Shown here piece by piece: positions 42,427 to 51,295 of a stretch of 64,000 nt of DNA (position 1 is its first letter; each line of letters begins with the position of its first letter). Source of the stretch: Methyloprofundus sp. (lineage in GTDB: Bacteria > Pseudomonadota > Gammaproteobacteria > Methylococcales > Methylomonadaceae). A program made the position numbers and the translations under genes. The stretch is taken from the NCBI GenBank assembly GCA_012960135.1, contig DUBW01000073.1, forward strand, positions 1 through 64,000, written 5' to 3'. The notes under the pieces are model-generated. The model was not told where the DNA came from and made no database searches. It worked only from the letters and a program-made list of their open reading frames with translations.

Positions 42427-43071
42427 ATGAAAACCGTACTACGCATTATTATCAGTATTATGGTTTTTTTACTTTACCCTTATTTGGTTTACAGAGGGGT
42501 GCAAGAGGGTGTCGTCTGGTTTGCACCTGCAGCCATTGCTAGTGTTTATTTTTATCAGGCAGTTAACGCACGGAACAGAAAAATACGTATACAAAAATTG
42601 GCTATTGTTCTGATGTTATTTGTGGGCGCAATTTATTTTCAAGACACCGTGGCAAAACTGGTTCCTATTATTATCCAATTAAGCTTAATGCTATTTTTCG
42701 GAAAAACGCTGTTACCTAATAAGGGGCCGTCACTGGTTGAGCGCTTTGCGAGCCTGGAATTTCCGGTTATGCCTCCGGTTCTTATGCGTTATTGTCGGCA
42801 TTTAACGGTTATATGGACAGGTTTTTTTGCTTTTAATGTATTAGCTTGTTTATATCTGGCATTATTTGCGCCCGTGCAATGGTGGGCAATTTATACGGGT
42901 GTGCTGATTTTTGTGCTAACAGCGTTAATCATGATCGCTGAATATATCTGGCGTTTTTTTATGTTCCGCCGGATTGATCTGCCCTCAGCTCAAATTCCAG
43001 GTATTAAAGAGACGGCAAAAATGATGATTATTAATGGACGTAAAATTTGGCTGGATATACAAGCGAGTTAA
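42427..43071 (+). CDS. Membrane protein, ApeG-like (COG4648-type)
   Basis: Hydrophobic 214 aa; between ACP and LolA-like gene as in APE clusters; ERFASLEFPVMPPVLMRYCRHLTVIWTGFF. Confidence 0.7.
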   Translation: MKTVLRIIISIMVFLLYPYLVYRGVQEGVVWFAPAAIASVYFYQAVNARNRKIRIQKLAIVLMLFVGAIYFQDTVAKLVPIIIQLSLMLFFGKTLLPNKGPSLVERFASLEFPVMPPVLMRYCRHLTVIWTGFFAFNVLACLYLALFAPVQWWAIYTGVLIFVLTALIMIAEYIWRFFMFRRIDLPSAQIPGIKETAKMMIINGRKIWLDIQAS

Positions 43072-43704
43072 TTGTCGATGATAAAAGAAATATGTGTATT
43101 GTTTTTATGTTGTTTTTCTCTAGGTTGCCTGGCTGAAGAAAATTTGGAAAGTGTCATGCTACGCATGAAGCCTGAGACTGCCGTGCAAATAGCCTATCAA
43201 GAAACGCGCTCCATGGGCTTATTTGATAATGATTGGGAAGGGAGCGGGTATTTATATGCTGCTGTTCCCAATGCCATACTGAAACAGCAAATAAATCCAG
43301 ACATTGAACTAATGGCGGCGGAAGGGAGTCAATTAAGTTATTCCAAACCAGCTAGCCATACTTTTCACCACACTCAGCTAGATGAAAGTAATCCCATGAT
43401 GGCTAGTCTGATTGCGTTTAAAGCTATGTTGACGGGAAACCTTGTTATTCTACGACAGCTTTATCAGCTTAAATTTAGTACTACCGAAACTTTATGGCGA
43501 CTGGAGATGACAGCTAATGAGTCTGCACCAGACGAGCAGCCACTTAAGATTATTATGCAAGGGTTGAGTAAGCAGGCTGCTAATAGAATGGAGATGATTT
43601 TGCCTGACGGTGATCGCAGTTTATATGTTTTAAGCAAGCCACAAGAAGGGTTGGCAATTCAGCAGCACATGCAGAAATTATTACAGACACTTAAAAGTCA
43701 ATAA
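43072..43704 (+). CDS. LolA-like outer-membrane lipoprotein carrier homologue
   Basis: Signal peptide; VQIAYQETRSMGLFDNDWEGSGYLYAAVPNAILKQQ; position before the MMPL exporter. Confidence 0.7.
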   Translation: MSMIKEICVLFLCCFSLGCLAEENLESVMLRMKPETAVQIAYQETRSMGLFDNDWEGSGYLYAAVPNAILKQQINPDIELMAAEGSQLSYSKPASHTFHHTQLDESNPMMASLIAFKAMLTGNLVILRQLYQLKFSTTETLWRLEMTANESAPDEQPLKIIMQGLSKQAANRMEMILPDGDRSLYVLSKPQEGLAIQQHMQKLLQTLKSQ

Positions 43705-43706
43705 TT

Positions 43707-46001
43707 GTGCGTCAGTCGATACCCGCGTTAGTTTTCTTTCTGAGTTTGCCGCTGTTGATTGCCCTGGCTTTTTATACTACAAAGTTTAAAACAGATATCT
43801 CCGCCTTTGTGATTGCGGGCGATAATGCCGAAGAAATTTTATTAGCCAGTGAAATACAATCGGGCACCTTATCCCGACGCTATATATTGTCAATAGTTAC
43901 GGGTGAGGATAAGCAGGTTTCGATAGTTTTTATTAATGCGTTATTGCAGAAACTGCAAGCTATTTCCGGTGTCGTTGATGTCTGGGCGACTGATGAAAAT
44001 AAAGCGGCTTTAGGGGCGTTATCGAGTTTATATGCGCAACACGGCGCGCAGTTATATAGTCTATATCCGGAACAGGCATTGGCAGCAATATTAACTGAGC
44101 CCGCGCTGGAAAAACGTGCTGCAGGCCTAAGGCAAGCGCTGCTTTCTCCACAGGCCCGGTTGATAAAAAACATCGCCGTGCAAGACCCTTTATTATTATC
44201 CTTGAATGGCTTTAAAAGCCTTGCAGCACACATACAAAATCAACAATCAAAATCTGGGCAATTTGTTAATTTCATCCTGGAAACACAGGCGTCCGGTATG
44301 GATGTACCTGTACAGTTAAAAATTCAACAACAGATAAAGCAGGCGTTTGCTACTCAGGCGAAAAATACCGAATATCAGTTAGAAATGACGGGTGTGCCTA
44401 TGTTTGCTGTAGCAACACAGACGCTGATAGAGAGTGATATTAAATTTATCAGTATTTTCTCTTCACTAGCGCTAATGCTGTTGTTTCTGCTTATATTCCG
44501 CTCATTCCGGGTTTTGTTCTGGGTATTTTCTTTACTGATGATGGTGATGACGATTGCCATATTAGTTACCAACTTAGTGTTCGGTTCGGTACATGGCATG
44601 ACCATCGCCATAGGTTCAACTCTGATTGGTATTTGCATAGATTATCCTATCCACGCCATTGTGCATACCCAGGGCTTACCGCAGACTCAGCGCATCGCTG
44701 TGATCAAGCGTATCTTCCCCAGCCTGCTTATGGGAGCAATGACCACGCTGATAGGTTATATTGCTCTCGGTCTGTCTGGTTATCCCGGATTTCAGCAGGT
44801 TGCTGTCTATACCGGTAGCGGAATTCTGGTTTCTTTATTCTTGACCCGTTATGTATTCCCCAGGTTGATGACCGGGACTGCTAAAAACATCCAGCCCTTT
44901 CGTTTTATCATTTTCTGGCCGGCTTTTTGTCAGCGTTATCGCGGGGCCTTATTAAGTATTGTTCTGATTTTATCGGTCTCTGGAGTCGTGCAACTGGATC
45001 GCTTGCAATGGCTACAGGATTTACAGGAATTAACGCCGGAACTGAATCATTTAAAAGTGACCGATAAAAAAATTCGTGAACGGATGATTAGCATGGAACC
45101 TGGACGATTTGTGTTAATCAGTGGTGCGACGCTTGAACAGACGCTACAGAGTGCAGAACAGGCTTATCGTCATTTAGACTCAGTAAAACAGTCGGGAGAC
45201 TTAGACGGCTATTTTGGACTTTATCCCTGGCTATTATCAGAGCAGCAGCAGTTGGCTAATCAAACACGTTTGTTAGCCGCGCTAGATGATCAGCAACGCC
45301 AGTTCTGGCGTAGCGCTTTGCAAAATCAGGGCTTATCAGTATCGCGCCTGGGTGAATTAGATTATACGCAAACTGAAACTTTGCAGTTGCAACAGCTATT
45401 AGAATCACCTATTGCCAAATTAATTAGTAATCAGGTGGTTGTGACCGACCAGCGTGTCTTATTAATGATCTGGCTGAGTAAGCATGAGCCAGAAGCCGTT
45501 ATAAAAGCCTTGGCAGGCATGGAGCATGTCCAGTACTTCAGTCAGCGCGATATGCTGAATCGTATGGCAATAGACTACCAGCAACGGGCCGAAATAACTT
45601 TATTAGCTGGCCTGGCTTTAATCACCTGTTTATTATGGTTGCGCTATAAAAGTATCGTGACCACCTTGCAGACACTGGCGCCTGCTTTTCTGGCGGCCTT
45701 GATGATTCTGGCACTCTGGGCGTGGACGGGCGAGGCGATTAGTTTTTTACATCTAGTCGGCTTTTTATTAGCGGTCGCTATCTGTGTGGATTACGGTATT
45801 TTTTATCAGGAAAATCGCAGTGGGCATCTAGCATTAACTTATCAGGCTATGGCAGCATCTATGCTAACCAGTGCACTGGTCTTTGGCTGCCTGATTTTTG
45901 CAGAGACGTCTATGCTACAGACGCTTGCTAAAGTGGTGAGCTGTGGGGTGGTTTTGGGGTTTCTACTATGTCCGATTTTGATTAGATCCAGGCAGAATTA
46001 A
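43707..46001 (+). CDS. MMPL/RND family exporter
   Basis: 764 aa; TM segments with GMTIAIGSTLIGICIDYPIHAIVH and HLVGFLLAVAICVDYGIFYQEN. Confidence 0.88.
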   Translation: MRQSIPALVFFLSLPLLIALAFYTTKFKTDISAFVIAGDNAEEILLASEIQSGTLSRRYILSIVTGEDKQVSIVFINALLQKLQAISGVVDVWATDENKAALGALSSLYAQHGAQLYSLYPEQALAAILTEPALEKRAAGLRQALLSPQARLIKNIAVQDPLLLSLNGFKSLAAHIQNQQSKSGQFVNFILETQASGMDVPVQLKIQQQIKQAFATQAKNTEYQLEMTGVPMFAVATQTLIESDIKFISIFSSLALMLLFLLIFRSFRVLFWVFSLLMMVMTIAILVTNLVFGSVHGMTIAIGSTLIGICIDYPIHAIVHTQGLPQTQRIAVIKRIFPSLLMGAMTTLIGYIALGLSGYPGFQQVAVYTGSGILVSLFLTRYVFPRLMTGTAKNIQPFRFIIFWPAFCQRYRGALLSIVLILSVSGVVQLDRLQWLQDLQELTPELNHLKVTDKKIRERMISMEPGRFVLISGATLEQTLQSAEQAYRHLDSVKQSGDLDGYFGLYPWLLSEQQQLANQTRLLAALDDQQRQFWRSALQNQGLSVSRLGELDYTQTETLQLQQLLESPIAKLISNQVVVTDQRVLLMIWLSKHEPEAVIKALAGMEHVQYFSQRDMLNRMAIDYQQRAEITLLAGLALITCLLWLRYKSIVTTLQTLAPAFLAALMILALWAWTGEAISFLHLVGFLLAVAICVDYGIFYQENRSGHLALTYQAMAASMLTSALVFGCLIFAETSMLQTLAKVVSCGVVLGFLLCPILIRSRQN

Positions 46002-46050
46002 AACTATTTTTCCCTCATGCTGTGTTAGTTTGTTTCGTTGACAAAAAAGG

Positions 46051-46217
46051 CTAGGAGGCTGTCCAAGAATAGAAAACCTACTACGGAAAAAGCCCTTTTG
46101 GCCATTTTCCCCGAACATTTTCGTTAAAGAGCGCAACTATTCGCCTCAAATGTTCGAAAAAACTGACTCAAAAGGGCTTTTCCTCGCTACGGCTTCTATT
46201 CTCGGACAGCCTCCTAG
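46051..46217. mobile_element. MITE-like palindromic element
   Basis: TIRs CTAGGAGGCTGTCCAAGAATAGAA / TTCTATTCTCGGACAGCCTCCTAG (24 bp, 1 mismatch) with internal inverted pairs AAAAGCCCTTTTG/CAAAAGGGCTTTT and GAACATTT/AAATGTTC; no ORF. Confidence 0.8.
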
Positions 46218-46258
46218 ACCAGAATTACCTTTGGTTTAGCCTAACTTAAAACTATATT

Positions 46259-46513
46259 ATGCAAATTACTAATATATCTGATGCACAGTCTAGTTTGTCG
46301 CAGTTAATAAAAATAGTTCAAGAGACAAAGGAACCTATTATTGGTAATGCAGGTCATCCAGCTGCCATACCTTCTGCGTTCAAAGAAAATCTATAGCCTA
46401 GAAAATTAGGCGGAAGCTGAGAAGGGGAAGTGAATGTCAGAGAGGATTTCGACGAGCTAGACGATGATGTGAGCGATGGTTTTTATAATTTAACTATCTA
46501 TCCTGGTAAATAA
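46259..46513 (+). pseudogene. Phd/YefM-type antitoxin remnant
   Basis: MQITNISDAQSSLSQLIKIVQETKEPIIGNAGHPAAIPSAFKENL*, then out-of-frame RKLGGS*EGEVNVREDFDELDDDVSDGF, the normal Phd C-terminal motif. Confidence 0.6.
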
Positions 46514-46627
46514 TGAATTTGCTGCTTAACCAGTTTGTTTATAGCTTAAGGTAGATAACGATAAAGTCTGGAAAAAAAAGTAAAGGGCGAGTATCCTTGA
46601 ATGCAAGCATTCACTATGGGAAGCCAA

Positions 46628-46856
46628 AATAGCAACGTCAATCAGGTTATCATCAGAAACAGAAAACAAGATTAATGTACTAGCGAATGAAACGGGGCGT
46701 TCAAAGGCCTATTACCTTCGTCAGCTTATTGAAAGCGGGCTAAATGAGATTGAAGATTATTTTCTTAGTGAAAAGATGATGGAACGTGTACGTCATGGAG
46801 CTAGAAAAAATTCTAGCTTAGAAGAGATGGAGAAAGAGCTTGGTTTGGTAAATTAA
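46628..46856 (+). pseudogene. Ribbon-helix-helix (RelB-type) antitoxin, start codon not evident
   Basis: Reading frame IATSIRLSSETENKINVLANETGRSKAYYLRQLIESGLNEIEDYFLSEKMMERVRHGARKNSSLEEMEKELGLVN*; no usable start found in frame. Confidence 0.5.
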
Positions 46857-46866
46857 ATTTACCAAG

Positions 46867-47118
46867 ATGGCAAAAAAACAACTATTGAAGCTAGATAGGT
46901 CGGTTGCAAAATCGATTACTACTTATCTGCGGGAAAGAGTTTTACCACTAGAAGACCCTAAGACATTTGGAACGCCTTTAACAAAACACGTCAAAAAAAT
47001 CTGGTGTTATCGTGTTGGAGATTGTAGCGTTATTTATGATTTAGACGGTGAACTCCTCACAATTATGGTTGTACGAGTTGGCAAAAGAAAAGGAGTCTAT
47101 AAGAAGAATACCAGCTAG
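46867..47118 (+). CDS. RelE/ParE-type toxin
   Basis: LLKLDRSVAKSITTYLRERVLPLEDPKTFGTPLTKHVKKIWCYRVGDCSVIYDLDGELLTIMVVRVGKRKGVYK. Confidence 0.85.
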   Translation: MAKKQLLKLDRSVAKSITTYLRERVLPLEDPKTFGTPLTKHVKKIWCYRVGDCSVIYDLDGELLTIMVVRVGKRKGVYKKNTS

Positions 47119-47203
47119 ACCTTCGTTTTTAATAGATACAACTTTTTATTAATTACAAAGTTACTTAACACAGGATACGATAATATATGAACTGTAGTAT
47201 TTT

Positions 47204-48421
47204 ATGGACACTATAGACAATCGGCACACATCAATTTCACCTGTCGCAATCACAGCATATTCAGCATTGAGTGCCTGTGGTATGGGTAATAAGGCTTTAT
47301 CCCAAGCGCTATTAGATAACCAGTCGCAACTAACACCTTTATCCTTATTTAATATCCCATTCCCCAGCTTTGTAGGCGAAATTAAACAGCCATTATTAGC
47401 TATTCGTGAGCAATTAGCCGAATACAATTGTCGTAATGCAAGAGTCGCATTAACGGCCTTAAATGATGCCGAGGGTGGTGTGCGTGTGGCTGTTGAGCAG
47501 GCGAAGCAAAAATATGGTGCACACCGAATCGGAGTTATTATTGGCACCAGTACCTCCGGGCTTTATGAGACGGAATCCGCTTATGGTGTGTTACTGGAAA
47601 CAGGTAAAATGCCCGATGATTTCCATTTTGTGACTGAACATGCCTACCAGGCGACTGCACGCTTTATTCAGCTGGAATTAGGTTTAACCGGCGTGTGTTA
47701 TGCTATTTCAACCGCCTGTTCATCAGGGGCAAAAGCGATTGCCGCCGGACAACGTTTAATAAATAGTGGGCTTTGTGATGCTGTTATTGTTGGGGGTGTT
47801 GATACTCTATGCCGTCTAACCTTGCGTGGTTTTCGCAGTCTGGAGCTGGTGTCCAGTAAGCCGTGTACACCGATGGATAAAAACCGGCATGGGATTAGTA
47901 TCGGTGAGGCAGGAGGGTTATTGATGCTGGAAAAAAGACATGCTGATAATAATAGTGCCATGAAAGTATTAGCGGTAGGAGAGTCTTCGGATGCGCATCA
48001 TATGAGTACACCCCACCCAGAAGGTAGAGGAGCCGCGCTAGCGATGACAAATGCTTTGCAACTGGCAGGCTTAAAAGCTGAAGAGATTGATTATTTGAAT
48101 CTGCATGCCACAGCAACTAAAATAAATGATAGCGTGGAAAGCAAAGCAGTATTCAGCGTTTTCAAAGACCAGCTTCCTTGTAGTGGCACTAAGGGGATTA
48201 CCGGGCATACGCTAGGCGCAGCAGGTGCAATAGAAACAATTATTGCCTTAATTGCATTACAACAGCAGTTTATTCCCGGAACTCAGGGTTTAAAAAATCT
48301 GGATGAAGATTGCCAGTGCCAGGTGATTCAAGACCCATTACATAAACAAGGCTTACAAATTGCAATGAGTAATTCTTTTGGTTTTGGTGGTAATAATGCC
48401 AGTGTGATTGTATCCCTATGA
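47204..48421 (+). CDS. Beta-ketoacyl-ACP synthase (APE-type KS)
   Basis: Active-site STACSSGAKAIAAG, HATAT and GITGHTLGAAGAIE. Confidence 0.92.
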   Translation: MDTIDNRHTSISPVAITAYSALSACGMGNKALSQALLDNQSQLTPLSLFNIPFPSFVGEIKQPLLAIREQLAEYNCRNARVALTALNDAEGGVRVAVEQAKQKYGAHRIGVIIGTSTSGLYETESAYGVLLETGKMPDDFHFVTEHAYQATARFIQLELGLTGVCYAISTACSSGAKAIAAGQRLINSGLCDAVIVGGVDTLCRLTLRGFRSLELVSSKPCTPMDKNRHGISIGEAGGLLMLEKRHADNNSAMKVLAVGESSDAHHMSTPHPEGRGAALAMTNALQLAGLKAEEIDYLNLHATATKINDSVESKAVFSVFKDQLPCSGTKGITGHTLGAAGAIETIIALIALQQQFIPGTQGLKNLDEDCQCQVIQDPLHKQGLQIAMSNSFGFGGNNASVIVSL

Positions 48422-49167
48422 TAAAGCAGCTATATATAAAATCAGCAGCGGTCTGCTGTCCTGACAGTGAGCTATTACAATCCTTTGATTTACAAGGGAG
48501 CGATATTGAAAAAAGTCTTATTCCTGCCGGGATGCGCAGACGGACTAGTTTGACTACGCGTATGGCGATTACAGCTGCAACACATGCCTGCGCGCAAGCG
48601 GGATCTGATGCTCAATATCTGGCTAGCGTATTTGCTTCATTAGGTGGAGAGATACAGGTAACTGATGCGTTGTGTCGTTTATTACCGGATGACAATGAGT
48701 TACTATCCCCGACCCAGTTTCATAATTCAGTACATAATACCACCGCGGGTTATTGGGGGATTTTAAATAAATGTCAGGCTCCAACTACTGCGATTGCAGC
48801 CGCTGATGATACTTTTGCAATGGGTCTGATTGAGGTATGGGCGCAGTTACAGCAAAATAATGGCGAGCGACTTTTGGTTTGTTATGATGAACTCTGGCCA
48901 CAATATCTCGCACCACCGATAGGGCTAACGGCATTTGCCTGTGCGTTTGTATTGAGCACAGAAGCTGATCAATCGATTGGGGCTATTACTATGCCTCAGG
49001 TTTCGCAGTTGAAGCAGCAAAGTTTGCAGGTTGATTGGGTTAAACTAACAGAATCAGCACCAGCGGCGGCAGTTATTCCTTTGTTGCTTGCCTTACAAGA
49101 TAAACAGCCAGGTTTAGTCGCATTAAACATAAAAGCACCACTCTGGACAAGTCAGTTTGAGGTGTGA
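48418..49167 (+). CDS. KS-like partner / chain-length-factor-like protein (ApeC-like)
   Basis: 249 aa KS N-terminal-like; FHNSVHNTTAGYWGI; ATTAIAAADDTFAMGL replaces the Cys-containing nucleophile region; overlaps KS stop. Confidence 0.78.
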   Translation: MIKQLYIKSAAVCCPDSELLQSFDLQGSDIEKSLIPAGMRRRTSLTTRMAITAATHACAQAGSDAQYLASVFASLGGEIQVTDALCRLLPDDNELLSPTQFHNSVHNTTAGYWGILNKCQAPTTAIAAADDTFAMGLIEVWAQLQQNNGERLLVCYDELWPQYLAPPIGLTAFACAFVLSTEADQSIGAITMPQVSQLKQQSLQVDWVKLTESAPAAAVIPLLLALQDKQPGLVALNIKAPLWTSQFEV

Positions 49168-49197
49168 TTTTGCCTATGCTTCAAGTCTTGATATGAG

Positions 49198-49256
49198 GTA
49201 GAGCGGACTTTAGTCCGCTATAAATGTAAAGAGTAGCGGACTAAAGTCCGCTCTAC
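49198..49256. repeat. REPIN-like inverted pair of REP palindromes
   Basis: GTAGAGCGGACTTTAGTCCGCT ... AGTAGCGGACTAAAGTCCGCTCTAC; two hairpins in inverted orientation with GTAG/CTAC feet. Confidence 0.8.
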
Positions 49257-49300
49257 ACTATTTTCTGTCTAAGAGGAGAATAGATAATGCTTAAGAGAGA

Positions 49301-50497
49301 TTGGTAGTGGAACAAAAGAACTACGATGTTATTATTGCTGGTGGAGGGCCTGCTGGTTCGACTGCAGCAACCCTGTTAGCGCAATATGGGCATAGTGTAT
49401 TACTTATCGAAAAAACATCCCATCCGCGTTTTCATATCGGTGAGTCGATGTTGCCGATGGTCGAACCTATTATGCAAAGATTAGGTATTGACTGGAGTGT
49501 GGGGAATTTATGCAAGAGAGGAGCTGAGTTTATTGATGAAGCTTCCGGGAAAGCGACTTTATTTTCATTTGAAGGCATTCACCATACCTATCAGGTAGAG
49601 CGCTCTGTATTTGATGAAAAACTGTTTAATAATGCAGTGCAACACGGTGTTATTGCGCACCAGAATGAAAGGGTTACTCAGATCCTTTGTTCCGAAAATA
49701 AAGTGCAGATAGATACTGATAAGGCTAAGTATCAAGGGCGCTATTTTATTGATGCAACGGGGCGTAATGCTCTGATGGGAAAAAAATTAAGTACTATTAA
49801 TAAAATGACTAACCTGGGTAAGTTCGCTCTATTTAAACACTATCAATTAGCATCGACACCAGCCGCTGAAAAGCTATTTGTACATGGCAATATCCAGATT
49901 TTCCTGTCTAAAATTGGCTGGATCTGGTGTATCCCAATGACGCAAGGGCGATTAAGTGTTGGTTTAGTCGTACAAAAAGAAGTGCCTGGTGATTTAAAGC
50001 AAGAGGCATTATTTGAGCGCTATATTAAAGCTTCAGCACGAATGACTGAGTTACTGGATAGTGCGGAAGTTTTGTCTGACTTGCGTATAGAGGCGGACTT
50101 CAGTTACTTGAATAATCAGCGTTATGGCCAGCGTTTTTCCTGTTGTGGCGATGCTGCTGGATTTCTGGATCCGGTGTTTTCTTCGGGTTTTTTCTTTGCT
50201 GTCAAAACCGCTGAACTTGTTGCCGATCAACTGCACCAGGGACTCATTTCAGGTACTGAGGCAGATCCATTATTACACCAGAGTAGTGATGAGAGTTATC
50301 AAAAAGGCTTTAAGACCATGCTTTTACTCATTGAGCGCTTTTATGGTTCTAATCTGGTAGAAAATCTATTTTTTGAGCATGATCGTCATAAAGGTATAAA
50401 AAAAGATATCATCGCTATTTTATCGGGAGATTTATGGCAGCAGGAAAATGGTTTTCAACAGGGACTGTTACGTGGGAGAAGTAAGGTTGGTATATAG
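49301..50497 (+). CDS. Flavin-dependent halogenase-like protein (FDH-like #3)
   Basis: GGGPAGSTAATLLAQYGHSVLLIEKTSHPRFHIGESMLP; WIWCIP (WxWxIP); GDAAGFLDPVFSSGFFFAV. TTG start per ORF track. Confidence 0.8.
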   Translation: MVVEQKNYDVIIAGGGPAGSTAATLLAQYGHSVLLIEKTSHPRFHIGESMLPMVEPIMQRLGIDWSVGNLCKRGAEFIDEASGKATLFSFEGIHHTYQVERSVFDEKLFNNAVQHGVIAHQNERVTQILCSENKVQIDTDKAKYQGRYFIDATGRNALMGKKLSTINKMTNLGKFALFKHYQLASTPAAEKLFVHGNIQIFLSKIGWIWCIPMTQGRLSVGLVVQKEVPGDLKQEALFERYIKASARMTELLDSAEVLSDLRIEADFSYLNNQRYGQRFSCCGDAAGFLDPVFSSGFFFAVKTAELVADQLHQGLISGTEADPLLHQSSDESYQKGFKTMLLLIERFYGSNLVENLFFEHDRHKGIKKDIIAILSGDLWQQENGFQQGLLRGRSKVGI

Positions 50498-50707
50498 GTT
50501 TATATTTTAGGCGTATATTTTTTTATGAATCTATTTGGAGTTGGAGTAATTATTTTAATACCTTTATCGTTCATTTTGAGAATGGCAAAGTGGCACGAAT
50601 TTAGGAGTAAAATCTATTTTCATAGCTGATGCAAAATCTAAAAGCACTGCTGGTTTTTTCAATATGGGCAGTGCTTTTGGGGAATATTCAAATTTTAGGA
50701 GCACCTT

Positions 50708-51268
50708 ATGAGTAAATTTATATTATCACCCCTTTTTTTATCTTTGTTTATTGTGTCCTGTGCAAATACTAACCCTAGTGATGCACCGACCACTGAAAAT
50801 ACGGTGCAGCCAGTAAGCTATATCGGGACTGGGACTTTAAATATTGCACCTGTTGTATTTGCCAAGGATTTGCAAGTGAGAGAGGCTGTGCGCAATGAAT
50901 GTCAGTTACTAACTAAATTACCTGGCTTTGTGCAAAGTTATGCACAAGATCAATATGCAGGAATAAACTTAAATGCTAAACGATCAACCAAGTCTGATTT
51001 TTTAGAAATTAAAATAATAGATCTGCCCAAATATAAAAAAAATGCCTGGGCAGGACGTGGTGGACAATGGGTGACGGTGAAAGGTTTTTTGCTTAGAAAG
51101 GGAAAAAAAACGGTAACATTTACCGCAAATCGCGGCTCTATGGGAGGGTTTATGGGAGCCTATAAAGGCACGTGCGCATTGTTGGGGCGTTGTACCAAGG
51201 CCTTAGGTAATGATATTGCTGAGTGGTTAAAAAATCCTGTTGATGGAGCGTCGTTAGGTGATATGTAG
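50708..51268 (+). CDS. Putative lipoprotein (DUF4410-like)
   Basis: Lipobox FIVSC; 186 aa; VRNECQLLTKLPGFVQSYA. Family assignment tentative. Confidence 0.55.
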   Translation: MSKFILSPLFLSLFIVSCANTNPSDAPTTENTVQPVSYIGTGTLNIAPVVFAKDLQVREAVRNECQLLTKLPGFVQSYAQDQYAGINLNAKRSTKSDFLEIKIIDLPKYKKNAWAGRGGQWVTVKGFLLRKGKKTVTFTANRGSMGGFMGAYKGTCALLGRCTKALGNDIAEWLKNPVDGASLGDM

Positions 51269-51295
51269 TTTGCCGTTTGAGGAATTATCAAAATA

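Noticed and set aside
43880-44233. 117-aa antisense ORF inside the MMPL exporter
   Set aside because: Shadow ORF; Cys/Ala/Ser-rich with no domain signal.
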